Positions 35,805 through 44,786 of a stretch of 64,000 nucleotides of DNA are shown in pieces. The DNA is from Hoeflea sp038900095 (GTDB lineage Bacteria; Pseudomonadota; Alphaproteobacteria; Rhizobiales; Rhizobiaceae): the NCBI RefSeq assembly GCF_038900095.1, contig NZ_JBBMQQ010000004.1, positions 372,001-436,000 on the forward strand. The letters are read 5' to 3'. Below the pieces are notes generated by a model. That model had not been told where the DNA came from. It searched no databases and saw only the letters and a program-made list of their open reading frames with translations. Positions within the stretch are counted from its first letter, which is position 1; every line of letters starts with the position of its first letter. Both the position numbers and the translations under genes were made by a program.

Positions 35805-36908
35805 ATGGCGGTGAGCGCGCTCGACCGCCGTTACATGGCGGCGGCAATCCGTCTTGCCCGCTGGCATGAAGGCCGCACCGGATCCAACCCGTCGGTCGCA
35901 ACGCTGATCGTGCGCGAGATCGAAGGCGCTCCGGTGATCGTCGGCCGCGGCGTCACCGCCATCGGCGGCCGTCCGCATGCCGAACCGCAGGCGCTGGCTG
36001 AGGCAGGCGAGCTGGCGCGTGGCGCAACAGCCTATGTCACCCTGGAGCCCTGTGCCCATCACGGCCGCACCCCACCTTGCGCCGAGGCACTGGTAGCCTC
36101 CGGCGTGACCCGCGTGGTCGCCGCCGCAACCGATCCCGATGAGCGTGTGTCAGGCCGTGGCTACGCCATTTTGCGTTCGGCCGGCATCGTGGTTGAGGAG
36201 GGCGTCTTGGCCCGCGAGGCGGAGCGCGACCTGGCCGGTTACCTCACGCGCCGCATGAACAACCGCGCCCATGTAACTCTAAAATTAGCAATTTCTAAAA
36301 ATGAGAAGATCGGCCGGCGCGACGGCAAGCAGGTGGCCATCACCGGCGAGATCACCCGCAACCAGGTTCACGCGCTGCGTGCCCGGTCTGATGTCATTCT
36401 GGTCGGGGCGGGCACTGCGATCAATGATGATCCGGAACTGACCTGCCGGCTTCCGGGGCTCGAAGACCGCTCTCCGGTGCGGCTGGTGCTTGATACGCAT
36501 CTCAGATTGCCGGCGAAATCCAGGCTGGCGGCTACGGCTCGCGATGTGCCTCTCTGGATCGCCACCGCAGCCGCGCCGGATGATCCGCGCCGGGCCGAAC
36601 TTGCCGCACTGGGCGCGGAATTTCTGGCCTGCGATGCGCATGATGGCCGGATTGCATTGCCGGAACTGCTCGAGGATATCGCCGCGCGCGGCCTCTCGAC
36701 GGTGTTTGTCGAAGGCGGCGCGGAAGTTGCCCAGGCCTTTTTGGCCGAGGATCTCGTTGACCGGCTGATCCTGCTGACGGGGGAGGGCGTGATCGAGGGC
36801 GATGCGGTGAATGCACCGGTCACCCGTACCACGGTGCCAGAGACTTTCCGGCCGGTCGCATCCATGAGATACGGGGCCGACCAGATGGATGAATACGAAA
36901 GGGCCTGA
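35805..36908 (+). CDS. ribD: Bifunctional riboflavin deaminase/reductase RibD
   Basis: RibD deaminates the GTP-derived pyrimidine and then reduces its ribosyl side chain in riboflavin synthesis. The 367-residue protein has an N-terminal zinc deaminase (H58-A59-E60, then C83 and C92 in EPCAHHGRTPPC) and a C-terminal dihydrofolate-reductase-like domain from about residue 155. ATG 35805 comes four bases after the nrdR stop. The opening of the reductase domain is encoded by ten consecutive AT-rich codons (36273-36302), unlike the rest of the gene (see findings). ribE follows four bases after its stop. Confidence 0.95.
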   Translation: MAVSALDRRYMAAAIRLARWHEGRTGSNPSVATLIVREIEGAPVIVGRGVTAIGGRPHAEPQALAEAGELARGATAYVTLEPCAHHGRTPPCAEALVASGVTRVVAAATDPDERVSGRGYAILRSAGIVVEEGVLAREAERDLAGYLTRRMNNRAHVTLKLAISKNEKIGRRDGKQVAITGEITRNQVHALRARSDVILVGAGTAINDDPELTCRLPGLEDRSPVRLVLDTHLRLPAKSRLAATARDVPLWIATAAAPDDPRRAELAALGAEFLACDAHDGRIALPELLEDIAARGLSTVFVEGGAEVAQAFLAEDLVDRLILLTGEGVIEGDAVNAPVTRTTVPETFRPVASMRYGADQMDEYERA

Positions 36909-36912
36909 AACC

Positions 36913-37527
36913 ATGTTTACCGGCATCATCACCGACATCGGCCGGGTGGCCGCCGTGACCAAGCGCGATCAGGGCGTGGGCTTGCGCATCGAAACCGCCT
37001 GGGATCCGGCCTCCATCGACATTGGCGCCTCGATCGCCTGTTCCGGCGTCTGTCTCACGGTGACCGCGCTTCCGGCGAAGGGCGAGAATTCCCGCTGGTT
37101 CGAGGTCGAGGCCTGGGAAGAGGCGTTGCGGCTGACCTCGGTCGGCACGTGGTCGCCCGGCACCCCGATCAATCTCGAGCGCTCGCTGAAGATCGGCGAC
37201 GAACTCGGCGGCCACATGGTCTCCGGTCATGTCGACGGGCAGGCCGAGATCATTGCCATCAAGGATGAGGGCGAGGCCCGCCGCTTCACCCTGCGTGCGC
37301 CCGGGGACCTCTCCCGCTTCATCGCACCCAAGGGGTCGGTGGCGCTCGACGGCACCTCGCTGACGGTCAACGCCGTCAAGGAGACCGATTTCGACGTTCT
37401 GCTGATCAGGCATTCGCTGTCGGTGACCACCTGGGGAGACCGTGCAGTCGGAGATCTGGTCAATCTCGAGGTGGACCAGATGGCGCGTTACGCCGCCCGT
37501 CTCGCCGAAACCGCGAAACCGGCCTGA
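36913..37527 (+). CDS. ribE: Riboflavin synthase (alpha subunit)
   Basis: This enzyme dismutates two 6,7-dimethyl-8-ribityllumazine molecules to riboflavin. The 204-residue protein has the two lumazine-binding barrels, each with its MFTG-type or GHVDG motif: MFTGIITDIG at the start, GGHMVSGHVDG in the middle, and DGTSLTV plus LSVTTWG in the second barrel. ATG 36913 gives the canonical start. It is four bases after ribD. Its end lies four bases from the end of the convergent O-antigen-ligase-like gene, which cuts the riboflavin cluster in two. Confidence 0.96.
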   Translation: MFTGIITDIGRVAAVTKRDQGVGLRIETAWDPASIDIGASIACSGVCLTVTALPAKGENSRWFEVEAWEEALRLTSVGTWSPGTPINLERSLKIGDELGGHMVSGHVDGQAEIIAIKDEGEARRFTLRAPGDLSRFIAPKGSVALDGTSLTVNAVKETDFDVLLIRHSLSVTTWGDRAVGDLVNLEVDQMARYAARLAETAKPA

Positions 37528-37531
37528 CCGC

Positions 37532-38929
37532 TTATCCGAACGAGGTGTTGCCCGGGCGGTGATATTGCGGCTGTCCGAGGCTGAACCGGGCGGCAAGATG
37601 CAGCCCGAACACCGCGAACACATGCATCAGCCAGAGGGAATCGTTGCGCGCCAGGAAAAACGTTTCGAGGAACGACAGCAGCGCGGCAAACACGATGATC
37701 ATGAAGAACATGTCCGCGATTTTCCGGTTGCCCGGGATTTTCCGCGCTCTGGTGTAGTTGATCACCGGCCCGACGAACAGCACCCAGAGCAGCACCGATC
37801 CGCCAAGAAATCCGAGATTGAGCAGGATATCGAGATAGTTGTTGTGGCCGTGGACGATGAAGCGGTAGTCCCACGCAGCCTCGAAAGGCTTGTCCAGCAG
37901 GAACACGTTGTCGGTGCTCCAGAAATTGTACAGACCAAAGCCGAGCCAGGGCTTCTCCGGTATCTTCGACAGGCTGAACTCCCAAAGCGTGGTACGCCCG
38001 GTATAGGTTCGATCGCCAAGCAAATCCTCGATGAAGTAGGAGATGCGGCCGCTGTAGAGCGAGCCAAGGGTCACCATCGCCACCGCGCCCAGCGTGCCTA
38101 GGAACGCCAGGACGGCCGCTCCGCTGCGCCCGAACAGCCCGGCCATCAGCACGATCATGATCGACAGCGGAAAAAAGCCGCTGGTGGTTTTCGATCCGGT
38201 CTTGAGCACGAACAACGCGCCAGCCAGGAAGATGATCAACCCGCCGAAACGATGGCCTGTCCGCATCAGGTACAGCCCGAAAATTGCGATCACGCACATC
38301 ACCGGACCGGCAACGTTCTTGTGGCTGAAATGACCACGCCAAAGCCCGGCATGCTGCGGCTCATAGGCGTCGTAGCCGTGCATCGCCAGATCGGGCACCA
38401 GGACAAGCCCGCCATAGGACATTGCCAGCGCCGCAGCCGCTCCGGCGAGCAAGGCAAGCTGAAAATCCTTTTCGCTGCGCGGCAGGATAATGGTCGCAAA
38501 CGCGATGAACATGCCGATCACTGTCAGCACCACGCCGCGGATGGTCGAATCCGGATCCGGAGCACGTGCCACCGAGTAGGCCAGCACCACGGCGAGCAGC
38601 AGAAAACTGGGCGAGATAAGGCTGCCGAGCACCTTGCGGCTGGCGAGGCACATCGTCGCCACCGCAAACACCAGCCCGGCGGCAAGAAAACCGACCTGGT
38701 TGACGATGCTGCCGCCGTCACCGCCGGTGTCGCTGACCAGGCTCGCGCTGGCGAACGGCTGCAGCGAGATCAGCATCAGCGCCATCCCGAGCGCGGAAAG
38801 CACAATCGCTGTCAGCCGCAGCACCCCGGGTGTCATGATGCCGGGCCGGGCAAAGTCGAGGCTGTCCTGCAACGGCGGCCATGCCGGCCGGCGCAGTGGG
38901 GCTGAAGGGTATGATGATGCGTGGCGCAT
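37532..38929 (-). CDS. O-antigen ligase/Wzy-like polysaccharide polymerase family membrane protein
   Basis: This is a 465-residue polytopic inner-membrane protein with about eleven helices and the family's periplasmic loop (about residues 275-370). That loop contains GRTTLWEFSLSKI, PWLGFGLYNFW and HGHNNYLDILLNLGFLGG. Such proteins polymerise or ligate polysaccharide repeat units to lipid A or other acceptors (ExoQ and WaaL share this fold). It faces the opposite way to ribE and ribH. A second, different O-antigen-ligase-like protein is encoded at 57882. ATG 38929 is the start; no clear ribosome site is seen. Confidence 0.85.
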   Translation of the reverse strand: MRHASSYPSAPLRRPAWPPLQDSLDFARPGIMTPGVLRLTAIVLSALGMALMLISLQPFASASLVSDTGGDGGSIVNQVGFLAAGLVFAVATMCLASRKVLGSLISPSFLLLAVVLAYSVARAPDPDSTIRGVVLTVIGMFIAFATIILPRSEKDFQLALLAGAAAALAMSYGGLVLVPDLAMHGYDAYEPQHAGLWRGHFSHKNVAGPVMCVIAIFGLYLMRTGHRFGGLIIFLAGALFVLKTGSKTTSGFFPLSIMIVLMAGLFGRSGAAVLAFLGTLGAVAMVTLGSLYSGRISYFIEDLLGDRTYTGRTTLWEFSLSKIPEKPWLGFGLYNFWSTDNVFLLDKPFEAAWDYRFIVHGHNNYLDILLNLGFLGGSVLLWVLFVGPVINYTRARKIPGNRKIADMFFMIIVFAALLSFLETFFLARNDSLWLMHVFAVFGLHLAARFSLGQPQYHRPGNTSFG

Positions 38930-39057
38930 GCCGTTGCCCGGGCGAGAGGTGTCAGGCTCGGAGCATCGGCATTTGTGGTTAACCGAGTGTAAATATTACA
39001 AAGGGAACACGATGAAGCTGCAGGCCGGAGGGCAGGGGCCGGCACACTGTCCTTGGC

Positions 39058-39774
39058 TCAACTGCCGGCCTCGGTCTTGGCTGGCGCGTTTCCGCCGTTG
39101 TCCGGATCGCCAAGCAACGCCAGCGCTTCAGCTCCCTTTGGGCAAAGCCCGTAGATGCCGGTAGCCACGCGCTCGAACCAGCCATAGTGATTGTCCGCCA
39201 TCAGCGTTCTCGCCCTGTCCACGCCGGAAGCCTTGGCGACAAGGGCTGCTTTTGTCGGCCCAAGCTCGGACAGCACCCGCGCACAGCGCAGGGCGTCCTG
39301 GCGGTAGGCGGTCATCAGCCCCTGCCGTGTGGCGCCGCCTGAATTGGGATCGCCGGTCCGCCTGGCGAATTCCTTGAGCAGCCGGGCCTTCTTTATCTTT
39401 GATTTCCTTGGCTTGTAGGGGGCAGGGTCGGCGTGCACCTCCACAAGGCCGTCTTTCAGGCGCACCGTCATCAACCCTAGGCCAAGCCGGCGGCAGAGCG
39501 AGGTATTGGCGGCAATCGCCTTTTGAAAGGTTCGCCCGGTTCCGCGCGGCACCGCGATATAGACCACGTCTGTAATGGCCTGCCGTTCGATTCCCTGGTG
39601 AAACAGCGACAGCGAAAACCCGGTTTTCAGTTCCACGACAACCGGGTCCTCATCGTCGCGAACAGCAACGATGTCAGCCGCCCCGATCTCGCCCTTGACC
39701 GAATAGCCCTGGGCTTCGAGCAAGGCTTTGACCGGTGGATAAAGGTCAGTTTCACGAGGTTTGGCTGCACTCAT
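39058..39774 (-). CDS. DUF2161 putative PD-(D/E)XK phosphodiesterase
   Basis: This is a 238-residue cytosolic protein of the DUF2161 family, predicted to have a restriction-enzyme-like nuclease fold. The active-site candidates are visible as GAADIVAV (aspartate near residue 37) and PVVVELKTG (glutamate and lysine). The C-terminal third is a helical, winged-helix-like segment ending in FERVATGIYGL. ATG 39774 is preferred, with ATG 39786 as alternative. It lies 128 bases upstream of the O-antigen-ligase-like gene on the same strand and diverges from ribH. The substrate is unknown; DNA repair or RNA processing would both fit. Confidence 0.75.
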   Translation of the reverse strand: MSAAKPRETDLYPPVKALLEAQGYSVKGEIGAADIVAVRDDEDPVVVELKTGFSLSLFHQGIERQAITDVVYIAVPRGTGRTFQKAIAANTSLCRRLGLGLMTVRLKDGLVEVHADPAPYKPRKSKIKKARLLKEFARRTGDPNSGGATRQGLMTAYRQDALRCARVLSELGPTKAALVAKASGVDRARTLMADNHYGWFERVATGIYGLCPKGAEALALLGDPDNGGNAPAKTEAGS

Positions 39775-40044
39775 GATTGCCTGCATAGCGGAGTCGGTGG
39801 CCTGCGCAAAGATGTTGACACGGCCTGATGTCTGAACCGATTGGCGAAAGCACACGGTCTGCACCGCCGCCTGTGCGCCGGTTGCTTGAGCGGACAAAAG
39901 GCCGCTAGAGTTGGTCCCGTGGCCATTTTCCCTTGCCAAGCCGTGGACAAAGTGATTTGACCGCGCTCTGATCCGACCCAGTTCTCAGGTTCCAATCCGG
40001 AATCCAGACGCGTGGCAATTCTGTCCGCAAAAAGGAAAGCCGTC

Positions 40045-40500
40045 ATGGCAAAGCCCAAAACCCCGCATCTTCTGATCGTTGAAGCGCGTTTTTACGATGA
40101 TATGTCCGACGCCCTGCTGGATGGCGCGAAATCCGCGCTCGATGCAGGCGGCGCCACCTATGATGTCGTCACTGTTCCCGGTGCGCTGGAAATTCCGCCT
40201 GCCATCGCCATGGCGCTCGACGCAATGGATGAAGGCGGCGCGGAATATGACGGGTTTGTCGCGCTTGGCGTGGTCATTCGCGGCGAAACCCACCATTTCG
40301 ACATTGTCGCCAATGAATCGGCCCGTGGCCTGATGACATTGTCGATTTCCGAATCCCTTGCGCTTGGCAACGGCATCATGACCACCGAGAATGCCGAACA
40401 GGCTTGGGAGCGGGTCAAGAAGGACCGGCTCGACAAGGGCGGCTTTGCGGCGCGGGCAGCGCTGTCGATGATCGCGTTGAAAGACAAACTGGCGGGTTGA
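40045..40500 (+). CDS. ribH: 6,7-dimethyl-8-ribityllumazine synthase
   Basis: RibH forms lumazine from the RibD product and dihydroxybutanone phosphate. The 151-residue subunit shows VPGALEIPPAI for phosphate and pyrimidine binding and the catalytic histidine in HHFDIVANES. ATG 40045 has AAGGA nine bases upstream; an earlier in-frame start at 40012 lacks support. nusB starts with GTG two bases after the stop. ribH is separated from ribD-ribE by the two leftward genes, so it needs its own promoter in the 270-base divergent region. Confidence 0.95.
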   Translation: MAKPKTPHLLIVEARFYDDMSDALLDGAKSALDAGGATYDVVTVPGALEIPPAIAMALDAMDEGGAEYDGFVALGVVIRGETHHFDIVANESARGLMTLSISESLALGNGIMTTENAEQAWERVKKDRLDKGGFAARAALSMIALKDKLAG

Positions 40501-40502
40501 TC

Positions 40503-41012
40503 GTGGCGACAGAAGAAACCTCCTCCACACCGGCTTCCCAGCCGGAAATCAAGGCCGCCAACCAGCGCGGCGCGGCGCGGCTGGCTGCCGTCCAGGCGCT
40601 TTATCAGATGGATATCGGCGGCGCGGGCGTGCTCGAGATCGTTGCCGAATACGAAGCCCATCGCCTGGGCAGTGAAATCGACGGCGAACAGTACCGCCCC
40701 GCCGATCCTGCCTGGTTCCGTGCCGTCGTCTCCGGCGTCGTCGAAAACCAGCGCGCACTTGATCCGGTGATTCGCTCTGGTCTCACCGAAGACTGGCCAC
40801 TGTCACGTCTGGATGCGACCTTGCGCGCGATCCTCAGGGCAGGGGCGTGGGAACTCTCCCGCAAGAAGGATGTGCCGGTCGCTGTCATCGTCAACGAGTA
40901 TGTCGATGTGGCGCGGGCCTTCTTCGATGGCGAGGAACCCAAGATCGTCAACGCGGTCCTCGACCGTCTGGCACGCAAGTATCGTGAAGATCCCAAGACC
41001 GGCAAGGACTGA
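40503..41012 (+). CDS. nusB: Transcription antitermination factor NusB
   Basis: NusB binds boxA RNA with NusE (S10) to keep RNA polymerase processive on rRNA operons. The 169-residue helical protein carries the family's RGAARLAAVQALYQMD near the N-terminus and VIVNEYVDVARAFFDGEEPKIVNAVLD near the C-terminus. The start is GTG 40503, two bases after the ribH stop, so the pair is translationally coupled. The 25-residue leader before the core is disordered and Ser/Glu-rich. An MFS transporter gene starts four bases after the stop. Confidence 0.94.
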   Translation: MATEETSSTPASQPEIKAANQRGAARLAAVQALYQMDIGGAGVLEIVAEYEAHRLGSEIDGEQYRPADPAWFRAVVSGVVENQRALDPVIRSGLTEDWPLSRLDATLRAILRAGAWELSRKKDVPVAVIVNEYVDVARAFFDGEEPKIVNAVLDRLARKYREDPKTGKD

Positions 41013-41016
41013 GCAT

Positions 41017-42255
41017 ATGGCGTTTCTCGACAAGGTCGGGTTGGCCGGCGCGACCGACGCCGAGAACCTGGCCCGCCGCAATGCGCTGCTGTTGTCCGGT
41101 GCGCAGGCCTTTGGCGGCGCTGCCGCTCCGATTGCCATTTCCATGGGCGGCCTTGCCGGCTTCTACCTGCTCGGCTCAGACAAGTCGCTCGCCACGGCGC
41201 CCGTCACCGGCTTCAACATCGGTGTTGCCGTCGGCGCCTTGCCTGCCGCCTGGCTGATGCGCCAGATCGGCCGCCGTTACGGCTTCCTCTCGGGCATGGC
41301 TATGACCGCGCTTGGCGGCATTATCGCTGCGATTGCGCTGTTCCGGCATGAATTCTGGCTGTTTGCCTTCGGCATGGCCTTTATCGGCCTTGGCGGCTCG
41401 TTCGTGCAGCAATACCGTTTTGCCGCAGCCGACGGATCTCCGACCAATTTCAAGGCGCAGGCCATATCCTGGGTGCTGGCCGGAGGTGTCTTCGCCGCGA
41501 TAATCGGGCCGCAGACGGTGATCTTCACGCGCGAGCTGTTCGATCCGGTGATGTTTGCCGGCTCGTTCGTGGCCCTGGTTCCGCTGGCCCTGATCACCAT
41601 GTCGATCCTGTGGTTCCTGCGCATCCCCAACGACACCAAGCCCGGCGATGCCGGCCATGATGAAACTCCGGCCCGTCCGCTGTTCGAGATCATCAGCCAG
41701 CCGCGCTTCATCACGGCCATGATCTGCGGTGTCGGGTCCTATGCGCTGATGACCTTCATGATGACCGGTGCGCCGCTGGCCATGGTCGGCTGCGGGTTCT
41801 CGCCCGAACTGGCAACGCTTGGCATCCAGTGGCACGTGATGGCGATGTTCGCGCCGAGCTTCTTCACCGGCAAGCTGATCGCGCGTTTTGGCCGTGACAC
41901 CATCACCGCCACCGGCCTCTTCATTCTGCTCGGGTGCGCCATCGTCGCGCATATGGGGATCGAGCTGTGGAATTTCTGGCTCGCCCTGGTGCTGCTGGGC
42001 GTCGGCTGGAATTTCGGCTTCATCGGCGCCACCACAATGGTGACCATGACCTACCGTCCCTCCGAGAAGAACAAGGTGCAGGGCTTTCACGATGTCACCC
42101 TGTTCGGCATCGTTGCCTTCGCGTCGCTGATGTCGGGCAAGGTGCTCAACGCCTGGGGATGGGATGCGCTCAACACCCTGTTCTGGCCGGTTGCCCTGTT
42201 CTGCCTGCTGGCGCTTGGCGCACAGGTCTTCTGGGAACGCCGCCGGTCATTCTGA
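41017..42255 (+). CDS. MFS transporter
   Basis: This is a 412-residue major facilitator with 12 hydrophobic helices, an RQIGRRYGFLSGM loop between helices 2 and 3 (the family signature position) and a central loop rich in Asp/Pro. It starts four bases after nusB, so it closes the ribH-nusB transcript. The substrate is unknown; genes next to riboflavin synthesis sometimes move flavins, but nothing specific supports that here. An in-frame upstream extension into nusB is not used. Confidence 0.88.
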   Translation: MAFLDKVGLAGATDAENLARRNALLLSGAQAFGGAAAPIAISMGGLAGFYLLGSDKSLATAPVTGFNIGVAVGALPAAWLMRQIGRRYGFLSGMAMTALGGIIAAIALFRHEFWLFAFGMAFIGLGGSFVQQYRFAAADGSPTNFKAQAISWVLAGGVFAAIIGPQTVIFTRELFDPVMFAGSFVALVPLALITMSILWFLRIPNDTKPGDAGHDETPARPLFEIISQPRFITAMICGVGSYALMTFMMTGAPLAMVGCGFSPELATLGIQWHVMAMFAPSFFTGKLIARFGRDTITATGLFILLGCAIVAHMGIELWNFWLALVLLGVGWNFGFIGATTMVTMTYRPSEKNKVQGFHDVTLFGIVAFASLMSGKVLNAWGWDALNTLFWPVALFCLLALGAQVFWERRRSF

Positions 42256-42354
42256 TCAGCTGACGGGACCGGCTGCCGGTCTGTCCCGCTCCACTCCGGA
42301 TTTTGGGCACGCCGGCATCGAACTTCCCAATCTGGCAACGTTTCCCAGAGCTTA

Positions 42355-42383
42355 TTGGCCACCTTCGGGCAATAACACTATAT
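42355..42383 (+). promoter_or_regulatory. Likely sigma70 promoter of hppA
   Basis: TTGGCC (42355-42360) and CTATAT (42378-42383) are separated by 17 bases, matching the rhizobial housekeeping pattern. The transcript would have a leader of about 130 bases before hppA. Confidence 0.5.
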
Positions 42384-42521
42384 GTGCCCTTGACGGCACC
42401 CCACCTCTGTCGCAATCATCCGCCGCGATGCGGCAGGGTGCCCGGACGTGTGGTCCGTGTTCCTCTCGCCGCGGGGTTCTGGCCGGAGGGAGGATTCCGG
42501 CCAAATTGGAGGGATATCAGC

Positions 42522-44675
42522 ATGACAATTCTTTTTGCTGTGATCGCCTGCGGATTGCTTTCCGTTGTTTACGCCATCTGGGCGACCAAGTCGGTGATGG
42601 CCGCCGACCAGGGCAACGCACGCATGCAGGAAATCGCAGGCTACATTCGTGAAGGCGCTCAGGCCTACCTGAACCGCCAGTACACCACCATTGCCATTGT
42701 TGGCGCGGTTGTTTTCGTCATTACCTGGGCGCTGCTCGGCTCCACGGCTGCCATCGGCTTCCTGATCGGCGCTGTGCTGTCGGGTGCTGCGGGCTATGTC
42801 GGCATGCACGTCTCTGTCCGCGCCAACGTGCGCACGGCACAGGCCTCTGCGGTCAATCTTGCCGGCGGCCTCGACATCGCCTTCAAGGCGGGCGCCATCA
42901 CCGGCATGCTGGTGGCAGGCCTCGCGCTTCTCGGCGTTGCTGTCTACTACTACATCCTCACCGGTCCGATGGGACTGGCGTCAGACAGCCGTCAGGTGAT
43001 TGACGCACTGGTGGCGCTCGGCTTCGGCGCATCGCTGATCTCGATCTTCGCCCGCCTCGGCGGCGGCATCTTCACCAAGGGCGCCGACGTTGGTGGTGAC
43101 CTTGTCGGCAAGGTTGAAGCCGGCATTCCCGAAGATGATCCACGCAACCCGGCAACCATCGCCGACAACGTCGGCGACAATGTCGGCGACTGCGCAGGCA
43201 TGGCAGCCGACCTGTTTGAAACCTATGCGGTGACCGTTGTCGCCACCATGGTTTTGGGCGCCATCTTCTTCGGCGGTACGGATATCCTTGGCTCCGTCAT
43301 GCTCTATCCGCTGGCCATCTGCGGTGCCTCGATCATCACCTCGATCGCCGGCACCTTCTTCGTCAAGCTCGGCCAGAACGGCTCGATCATGGGCGCGCTC
43401 TACAAGGGCCTGATCGTTACCGGCCTGCTGTCGATCGTCGGTCTGGGCGGCGCAACTTCGCTGACCATCGGCTGGGGCGACATCGCGCTTGCTGACGGAA
43501 CCATGATCAACGGTACCAAGCTGTTCGCTTGCGGCGTGGTCGGCCTGATCGTCACCGCGCTGATCGTGGTCATCACCGAGTACTACACCGGCACCAACAA
43601 GCGTCCGGTCAACTCGATCAGCCAGGCTTCGGTCACCGGTCACGGCACCAACGTGATCCAGGGCCTTGCCATCTCGCTGGAATCGACCGCCATGCCGGCA
43701 ATCGTCATTGTCGGCGGCATCATCTCGACCTACCAGCTTGCCGGTCTGTTCGGCACTGGTATCGCGGTCACCGCCATGCTCGGCATCGCCGGCATGATCG
43801 TCGCACTCGATGCCTTCGGCCCTGTCACCGACAATGCCGGCGGTATCGCCGAAATGTCGGGTCTTCCGCCGGAAGTCCGTCAGGCAACCGATGCGCTCGA
43901 CGCGGTTGGAAACACCACCAAGGCCGTCACCAAGGGCTATGCCATCGGTTCCGCCGGCCTGGGTGCACTGGTGCTGTTCGCAGCCTATTCGAACGACCTT
44001 CAGTTCTTTGCCGCCAAGGCAAACGCCGAAGGCTCGACCCTTTATCCCTACTTCAAGGATATGGGCGAGATCTCGTTCGATCTGTCCAACCCCTACGTGG
44101 TTGCAGGCCTGATCTTCGGTGGTCTGATCCCTTACCTGTTCGGCGGCATCGCCATGACGGCTGTTGGCCGTGCGGCAGGCTCCATCGTCGAGGAAGTGCG
44201 CCGGCAGTTCAAGGAAAGCCCGGGCATCATGGCAGGCACACAGAAGCCTGACTATGGCCGCGCTGTCGACCTTCTGACCAAGGCCGCGATCCGCGAGATG
44301 ATCGTGCCCTCGCTGCTGCCGGTTCTGGCTCCGCTGTTCGTCTATTTTGGCGTGCTGCTGATCTCCGGTTCCAAGGCCTCGGCCTTTGCGGCACTCGGCG
44401 CATCGCTCCTCGGCGTGATCGTCAACGGCCTGTTCGTCGCCATCTCGATGACCTCGGGTGGTGGTGCGTGGGACAACGCCAAGAAATCCTTTGAAGACGG
44501 TTTCGTCGACAAGGATGGCGTCAGGCACGAGAAGGGCTCCGAGGCGCACAAGGCATCCGTGACCGGTGATACGGTCGGCGATCCTTACAAGGATACAGCC
44601 GGTCCGGCCGTCAACCCGGCCATCAAGATTACCAACATCGTCGCGCTGCTGCTGCTCGCAGTGCTTGCGCACTGA
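42522..44675 (+). CDS. hppA: K+-insensitive pyrophosphate-energized proton pump
   Basis: HppA pumps protons across the inner membrane using pyrophosphate hydrolysis. The 717-residue protein has about 16 helices and the substrate loop DVGGDLVGKVEAGIPEDDPR with DNVGDNVGDCAGMA. In the diagnostic position GNTTKA (Lys at about residue 467) it carries lysine, the residue typical of K+-independent pumps, whereas K+-dependent forms have alanine there. ATG 42522 follows a GGAGGGA site. A terminator follows 26 bases after the stop. It is a stand-alone gene facing the bamE gene. Confidence 0.96.
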   Translation: MTILFAVIACGLLSVVYAIWATKSVMAADQGNARMQEIAGYIREGAQAYLNRQYTTIAIVGAVVFVITWALLGSTAAIGFLIGAVLSGAAGYVGMHVSVRANVRTAQASAVNLAGGLDIAFKAGAITGMLVAGLALLGVAVYYYILTGPMGLASDSRQVIDALVALGFGASLISIFARLGGGIFTKGADVGGDLVGKVEAGIPEDDPRNPATIADNVGDNVGDCAGMAADLFETYAVTVVATMVLGAIFFGGTDILGSVMLYPLAICGASIITSIAGTFFVKLGQNGSIMGALYKGLIVTGLLSIVGLGGATSLTIGWGDIALADGTMINGTKLFACGVVGLIVTALIVVITEYYTGTNKRPVNSISQASVTGHGTNVIQGLAISLESTAMPAIVIVGGIISTYQLAGLFGTGIAVTAMLGIAGMIVALDAFGPVTDNAGGIAEMSGLPPEVRQATDALDAVGNTTKAVTKGYAIGSAGLGALVLFAAYSNDLQFFAAKANAEGSTLYPYFKDMGEISFDLSNPYVVAGLIFGGLIPYLFGGIAMTAVGRAAGSIVEEVRRQFKESPGIMAGTQKPDYGRAVDLLTKAAIREMIVPSLLPVLAPLFVYFGVLLISGSKASAFAALGASLLGVIVNGLFVAISMTSGGGAWDNAKKSFEDGFVDKDGVRHEKGSEAHKASVTGDTVGDPYKDTAGPAVNPAIKITNIVALLLLAVLAH

Positions 44676-44701
44676 TCCCGAAAACGGATCATCTGAAACT
44701 G

Positions 44702-44736
44702 AAAACCCCGCGGAGAGCGATCTCCGCGGGGTTTTT
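44702..44736. terminator. Strong bidirectional terminator between hppA and bamE
   Basis: A perfect 15-bp stem (AAAACCCCGCGGAGA / TCTCCGCGGGGTTTT) with a four-base loop is flanked by A- and T-runs. It suits transcription from either side, ending hppA rightward and bamE leftward. Confidence 0.92.
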
Positions 44737-44786
44737 GTATCGTATACCGTTTTGGCTGGCTTCGACGAACCGGTGTGGCCCGGGGC

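Noticed and set aside
42981..44672. 563-codon frame antisense to hppA
   Set aside because: Low-complexity Asp/Gly/His-rich translation, typical of the reverse complement of a membrane protein gene.
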